A stretch of 33,582 nt of DNA from assembly GCA_964617625.1 (NCBI GenBank), contig CAZTZL010000034.1, forward strand, positions 1 to 33,582, written 5' to 3'. Numbering within the stretch: position 1 is the first letter of the stretch; every line of letters begins with the position of its first letter. The notes under the pieces were generated by a model. The model was given only the letters and a program-made list of their open reading frames with translations. It was not told the DNA's origin and made no database searches. This stretch comes from CAZTZL01 sp964617625 (lineage in GTDB: Bacteria; Zhuqueibacterota; QNDG01; DSAB01). This document shows, piece after piece, positions 29,711 through 33,582 of this stretch. The position numbers and the translations under genes were made by a program.

Positions 29711-32659
29711 CTATTTTAAAAACATAATCTTTTTCGAATCAGTAAATTTACCTGCCACGATCCGTACAAAATAGACACCGGAGGACACCATTTGTCCCTC
29801 CGTGTCCTGACCGTTCCAGATAACCTGGTGCTGCCCGGCTTTTTTGTTCATGTCTACCAACGTATTAACCAATCTGCCATTCAGATCATAAATATAGATT
29901 TGAACGTGATCCGGTTTTGGAATATTATAGGTGATGGTTGTCACCGGATTGAAGGGATTGGGAAGATTCTGATACAGCTTATACTCACCGGGTATCGTCA
30001 GCTTGCTGTCGATTTCTTCAGAAACATGGGTAAACGAGGATGAATCCGGGAAAAAGACATCATCGATGAAAATCAGAGGGCGATCCAGGAGCCATATAAA
30101 ATACGGTGTGAATTCCCATTTCAGAGTGTGTTCTCCCTGATACAGTGTGTACTCCGTCACATTCCACTCACCCGGATCCTCATAATCATATAGAACATCG
30201 GTTAATTCATCGTCGATCCAGAAGTTGCAATCATACACGTCCGGCACAATTTTGTAAGTAAAGGCTATCGTTCCCGTTTTTGGTACGTTCACATTAATTT
30301 CCAAAACCGTCGTTTGACTGGAATCAATGTCCCCTGACATTACAGAATAATTGCCAGTGTGTGCCAGTTGATCGGTTACGGACCATAATGCATCTCCGCT
30401 GGTCGTCCATGGGAACGGGCTCGCAGCGAGACTGCCGTTCTCGAAGGTCTCGGTAAAATCATCCTTTGCTGCAATTTGTACTTTGGACGATGCGTTGATA
30501 ATCCGTTCAGTGGCACTCTGAATCTCCGAACCGGATGTGGGTTGTGTTTCAATATACAGTTCCATATTAATCTTTAAAGTGTAAATTCCCCTTCGATCTG
30601 GAGTAAACGTGACGGAAGAGCCGGTGGGATTATCGATATCAGCGTTGCTGTCATCAGGTCTTTCAATCACTTCCCATAACCATTCCGTGTGATCAATCAC
30701 CAAGCCTGAAATCGACGGAGTAATGGGAGATCCATTCAGGGTCATACTCTCTCCCACATCCAGCAGGGAGTTGCCGGGTGTAACCTCAACAGTAAACAGC
30801 TCATCGGGAATGAGATATACCGTATTTGTATCCTCGGGATTGGGATCGCTTAATCTGGGGAAATCCGGCGGAATGGTATTGTAATCTATTCCTGCATCAG
30901 TGAGCAGTTGTCGCGTTCCCTCGTCTAAATAAGAAGGAAAATCTGTAATTGCCCAGATGGCTAAAACTGCATTTGAATTCATCATTCCAAATAGTTCCTT
31001 TTCATCAATATAATCAACGAGAGTCAATAGGTATTGAGCAGATTTAATGTTGGTCCACTTCGAGAGATGGGGTACAAGATCGTAAACAGCTCCCTCAGAA
31101 GGAACACCATCCGATGCATCGATACAGGATGCAAACAGACCTTCCAGGGTCTTTTTCCCTCCTGATGGGACAAAAATGCGGCGTCCTCGGGTCATCACAT
31201 AATTCTGTTCCGAATCGTCCTTATTAACGATAACAGAACCGGGTTTGACCTCTATGATGAGACCGGGATCGTTCGTAATTTGATCGATTTCATCTTGTTG
31301 CACCTCTCCATCCAGATCTGCCATTAAATCGTTTTCGTGACCTGCTTCAGGTTGGGTCACTCGCTGGATGTCATCCTGGCCGAGCCAGTTTTTAATATCT
31401 TCTTCACTCATGTCCGGATAAACTTCTTTTAACTGCTGTGTCATCTGATCGTTTGTTAGAGTCGTGCCGTCACTTTCTCGCTTCCATGTTCCATCCGCTT
31501 GTTTGTTGTACCCCTGATAGTAATCATCAAGTCCTAACAGGTGGCCGGCTTCATGGGAGTACATTTCATCCAGATCGTCACCGGATGTTCTCCAATTACC
31601 AGAACCGGCGCACCGATTCACATCGAAATCCGTCCCCATACCGTCGATATAGCTGGCCTGAGGATTCCCCAGTTCAATTTGATGGTAACCCTGTGTTCCC
31701 GGAGGCGATGTAGCCGAAGGATCGGACCTTGTGTTGACTGTGACATTGACGTTGTTGCCGTTGCTTGTCTGATATCCGTTCCATGTATTTTCGATGGCAT
31801 CTTTGATATTCTGAACATTTTCCGTTGTGGCATTCTTACCATAAAATTCCAGATCGATTGTAACATCAATGTCGTCTCCCTGATAGTTGCCTGTATTGTC
31901 AATATCAATTGAGACCTGATCCCCGTAGACACCTCCTTTGCTCCTCAGCTTGGCAATGCCCCGGTTCACTGCTTCTTCGAGTGACATACTATAACCTGCG
32001 GTCGTACCGTGTGTGGCCCAATTGCTGCAATTACCTTGACTGGCAAACGTTTTATCCGGTACAGATTGTTCCGTTTCAAGAATGGTCTGAAGCTTTTTCG
32101 AATAATGCTCCGGAATCCGAGAAAGATCAAAGCTTTGATTTCCGTATTCGAAAGGATCCACAAAAGTGACTTCAGGCGGAACCGAAATATCATAAATGAG
32201 ATCGAGCGTATCCGGTGTGACCTCGTTGATCGTATTGACAATCGTGTCAAAAGGTTCATAGGGAATGTTTCGTGTGTATACCTGATGTGTATTTCCATCC
32301 GCGGTCACCAGCAGCCATGCAAATGTTCGGTCTTGAATTTCCCCATTGATCGTTTCCGTGTCCAAATTAAAAAAATCATTATCCTGTATGGCCTCCCAGA
32401 TCTGATTTACCTGCGTTTCTGTTAGAGTGAATTCCTGGACATCCAGGGGTTGTAACGCAACAGCATTAGAAATGAATTGTGAGTACACACTGTGACCTTC
32501 TGCATCAATACGGATCGCTGTATTGACTTCCCATGGAGCTACACCCCCCGCACACCCGACAATTTTCAAATCCGAGGGAGGACTCTGTCCGAAGCTGAAT
32601 GAAACAGCAGTCATAAGAATGAAAAAGAAGGCAATCCTTCCTAATAATAATTTTCGCAT
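29711..32659 (-). CDS. secreted metzincin-type metalloprotease with T9SS type A sorting domain
   Basis: This 982-residue exported protein has a signal peptide (about residues 1-24, ending 'FSFGQ'). An N-terminal domain (about 29-160) is shared with the neighbouring small secreted protein. A protease domain carries 'SHEAGHLLGLDDYY', that is HExxHxxGxxD with H369, E370, H373 and D378. A later 'ENDLMADLDG' is a possible Met-turn. A beta-sandwich region follows, with 'WLWEVIERPDDSNADI' typical of PKD-like folds. The last 85 residues are a T9SS type A domain with 'QNLPNPFNPVTTITYNIP' and a terminal 'KKIMFLK'. It should be a zinc protease displayed or released at the cell surface. The substrate is unknown. 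Confidence 0.85.
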   Translation of the reverse strand: MRKLLLGRIAFFFILMTAVSFSFGQSPPSDLKIVGCAGGVAPWEVNTAIRIDAEGHSVYSQFISNAVALQPLDVQEFTLTETQVNQIWEAIQDNDFFNLDTETINGEIQDRTFAWLLVTADGNTHQVYTRNIPYEPFDTIVNTINEVTPDTLDLIYDISVPPEVTFVDPFEYGNQSFDLSRIPEHYSKKLQTILETEQSVPDKTFASQGNCSNWATHGTTAGYSMSLEEAVNRGIAKLRSKGGVYGDQVSIDIDNTGNYQGDDIDVTIDLEFYGKNATTENVQNIKDAIENTWNGYQTSNGNNVNVTVNTRSDPSATSPPGTQGYHQIELGNPQASYIDGMGTDFDVNRCAGSGNWRTSGDDLDEMYSHEAGHLLGLDDYYQGYNKQADGTWKRESDGTTLTNDQMTQQLKEVYPDMSEEDIKNWLGQDDIQRVTQPEAGHENDLMADLDGEVQQDEIDQITNDPGLIIEVKPGSVIVNKDDSEQNYVMTRGRRIFVPSGGKKTLEGLFASCIDASDGVPSEGAVYDLVPHLSKWTNIKSAQYLLTLVDYIDEKELFGMMNSNAVLAIWAITDFPSYLDEGTRQLLTDAGIDYNTIPPDFPRLSDPNPEDTNTVYLIPDELFTVEVTPGNSLLDVGESMTLNGSPITPSISGLVIDHTEWLWEVIERPDDSNADIDNPTGSSVTFTPDRRGIYTLKINMELYIETQPTSGSEIQSATERIINASSKVQIAAKDDFTETFENGSLAASPFPWTTSGDALWSVTDQLAHTGNYSVMSGDIDSSQTTVLEINVNVPKTGTIAFTYKIVPDVYDCNFWIDDELTDVLYDYEDPGEWNVTEYTLYQGEHTLKWEFTPYFIWLLDRPLIFIDDVFFPDSSSFTHVSEEIDSKLTIPGEYKLYQNLPNPFNPVTTITYNIPKPDHVQIYIYDLNGRLVNTLVDMNKKAGQHQVIWNGQDTEGQMVSSGVYFVRIVAGKFTDSKKIMFLK

Positions 32660-32683
32660 TTTTCACACCCCATTTTTATCTGA

Positions 32684-33247
32684 TTATGGATTTAAAGATT
32701 TGACATATTCGATATAGGGCAGATCAGCCTCTGGTGGAGTAACCGAATTCAGTGTTTGTACAATCGCCGTAAATGAGGGAACGACTCGATTCCAGATACT
32801 CACCTTGTATGTCTGATTACCGCCGGTTATCATTAACGAGGCAAAAAATCCGCCAGTGATATTCTCGTTTTTATATTCGCTTTGTAAAAGAAAAAAACCA
32901 TTCTTCATAACAGCATCCCAGACATCTTGGATTTGAGATGGCGTAATCCGGAATGTTTTTTCTTTTAGGGGAGGCTTGCCTATTTCCCGAGCGATGTATT
33001 TCTTGTAATACCCGTGTCCATCGGCGGTAAGGCGCAGAAAATGAATTTGTTCCCAGGGATGGACGCCTCCAATGGAACTGATAATTTTCAAATCAGAAGG
33101 ATATTGATTTTTACTGGTTTTAGTAAAACTGCTGCAAAACATAATTGTAATCCCGCTTAAAATGATAATGGTTTTGATATTAAAAAATGTTGGATCTATG
33201 TGTGATTTCATGAAATCAATCCCATGGCACTGCTTGAGATTTCGCAT
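32684..33247 (-). CDS. small secreted or lipoprotein-like protein, paralog of the protease N-terminal domain
   Basis: This protein has up to 187 residues. Residues 51-180 align with residues 29-158 of the adjacent protease: 'SDLKIISSIGGVHPWE' against 'SDLKIVGCAGGVAPWE', 'GHGYYKKYIA' against 'GHSVYSQFIS', then an 'I..VWDAV..N.FF.L' against 'I..IWEAI..N.FF.L' match, and 'IVQTLNSVTPPEADLPY' against 'IVNTINEVTPDTLDLIY'. An N-terminal hydrophobic stretch (about 26-38) followed by C38 suggests export, perhaps as a lipoprotein, although the lipobox is poor. The ATG at 33211 may be the better start. The domain has no known function to me. It is likely cotranscribed with the protease 25 bases downstream. 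Confidence 0.75.
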   Translation of the reverse strand: MRNLKQCHGIDFMKSHIDPTFFNIKTIIILSGITIMFCSSFTKTSKNQYPSDLKIISSIGGVHPWEQIHFLRLTADGHGYYKKYIAREIGKPPLKEKTFRITPSQIQDVWDAVMKNGFFLLQSEYKNENITGGFFASLMITGGNQTYKVSIWNRVVPSFTAIVQTLNSVTPPEADLPYIEYVKSLNP

Positions 33248-33478
33248 TAACGAACCGGATTAATCTGGAGTTTTGAGTCCACCTTTTTATTACTGAATCT
33301 GCGTACGTTAGTTCCGTTATTGATTCTGTCAGGTCTCATATTCGCAGTTGTATTATCCGCAGAGGTTTTCAACAGTAGTATGGTTTCAGATGCATGAATT
33401 TCTTTAAAATAAAATAAATGATATTGTTGAAGAAATCAAGGAGAATGCGAAAAATATTTTAGAATGGAGTTTTATGCT
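33248..33478 (+). other. intergenic region without a visible gene
   Basis: No reading frame with coding character is present on either strand. The stretch includes AT-rich sequence upstream of the small secreted-protein gene, where its promoter should lie, but I cannot point to a convincing -35/-10 pair. Confidence 0.4.
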
Positions 33479-33581
33479 GCCGAAGGTGTTTGTTACCTTC
33501 GGCCATTATTCGGTGAGGTGAAGAACACCTCACCGGGCGCAGACTGATTTACCTTCCCGAAGGCTGGGAGCTTTCGGGAAG
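33479..33581 (+). repeat. cluster of three hairpins, partly a second copy of the 29480 repeat
   Basis: Three dyads follow each other. GCCGAAGGT (33479-33487) pairs with ACCTTCGGC (33495-33503). CGGTGAGGTG (33511-33520) pairs with CACCTCACCG (33526-33535) around a 5-base loop. CTTCCCGAAGGCT (33553-33565) pairs with AGCTTTCGGGAAG (33569-33581) with one mismatch. The first two, plus the following GGGCGCAGACTGATT, correspond to the repeat at 29480-29514 and 29650-29665. No T-run follows, so these are not typical terminators. The array may continue past the window end. Confidence 0.75.
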
Positions 33582-33582
33582 A

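Noticed and set aside
33479..33581. Integron attC sites or CRISPR repeats
   Set aside because: There are no GTTRRRY/RYYYAAC core sites and no evenly spaced direct repeats with unique spacers; the structures are simple adjacent dyads.
1..33582. tRNA or rRNA genes
   Set aside because: No cloverleaf with a GTTC(G/A)A arm and no rRNA-like conserved segment was found on either strand by eye; a covariance search was not possible.

Overview
The window looks like a chromosomal segment of a Gram-negative, probably anaerobic or fermentative bacterium of the FCB group (Bacteroidota, Ignavibacteria, Calditrichota, KSB1 or Marinimicrobia-like). The best evidence is two large secreted proteins that end in a type IX secretion (T9SS) type A sorting domain with the typical 'NPFNP' entry motif, together with weak Shine-Dalgarno sites. 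The exact phylum is inference. The sequence is compact, with many ATGA or near-zero gene junctions, and most genes have moderate GC. One AT-rich gene (28631-29464) stands apart.

Region 1 (5-11727, + strand) is one operon of 16 genes, ended by a clear hairpin terminator. It encodes a membrane-bound group 4 [NiFe]-hydrogenase joined to a full Mrp-type cation/proton antiporter module. At the 5' end there are also a sulfhydrogenase/AsrAB-like pair (an Fe-S protein and an FAD/NAD(P)H flavoprotein) and a four-cluster ferredoxin. The likely job is to exchange electrons between NAD(P)H or ferredoxin and protons/H2 while pumping H+ or Na+. This is the most interesting system here.

Region 2 (11810-18746, - strand) holds an M24 aminopeptidase, small lipoproteins, a NagZ-like glycosidase, a BNR/sortilin-like T9SS cargo protein and a nitroreductase-fold enzyme with the iodotyrosine deiodinase substrate triad. 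Region 3 (18796-21195, - strand) is a three-gene set: an SxtJ-like membrane protein, a NodU/CmcH-type carbamoyltransferase and a 54-residue DUF5989-type membrane peptide too short for ordinary gene calling.

Region 4 (21334-28449, - strand) is the histidine operon hisG-D-C-B-H-A-F-I. It starts from a near-consensus sigma-70 promoter and a leader with a His-rich leader peptide and a terminator, a classical attenuator that can be traced base by base. Between hisF and hisI lies a frameshifted S23/four-helix-bundle gene flanked by inverted AT-rich repeats. hisE and a histidinol-phosphatase are not present in the window.

Region 5 (28450-33582) is accessory. It holds an AT-rich orphan membrane protein, a MITE-like inverted-repeat element, a secreted metzincin-type protease with a T9SS tail, and a small secreted protein that duplicates the protease's N-terminal domain. 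The window ends in three hairpins, part of which recur next to the MITE-like element.
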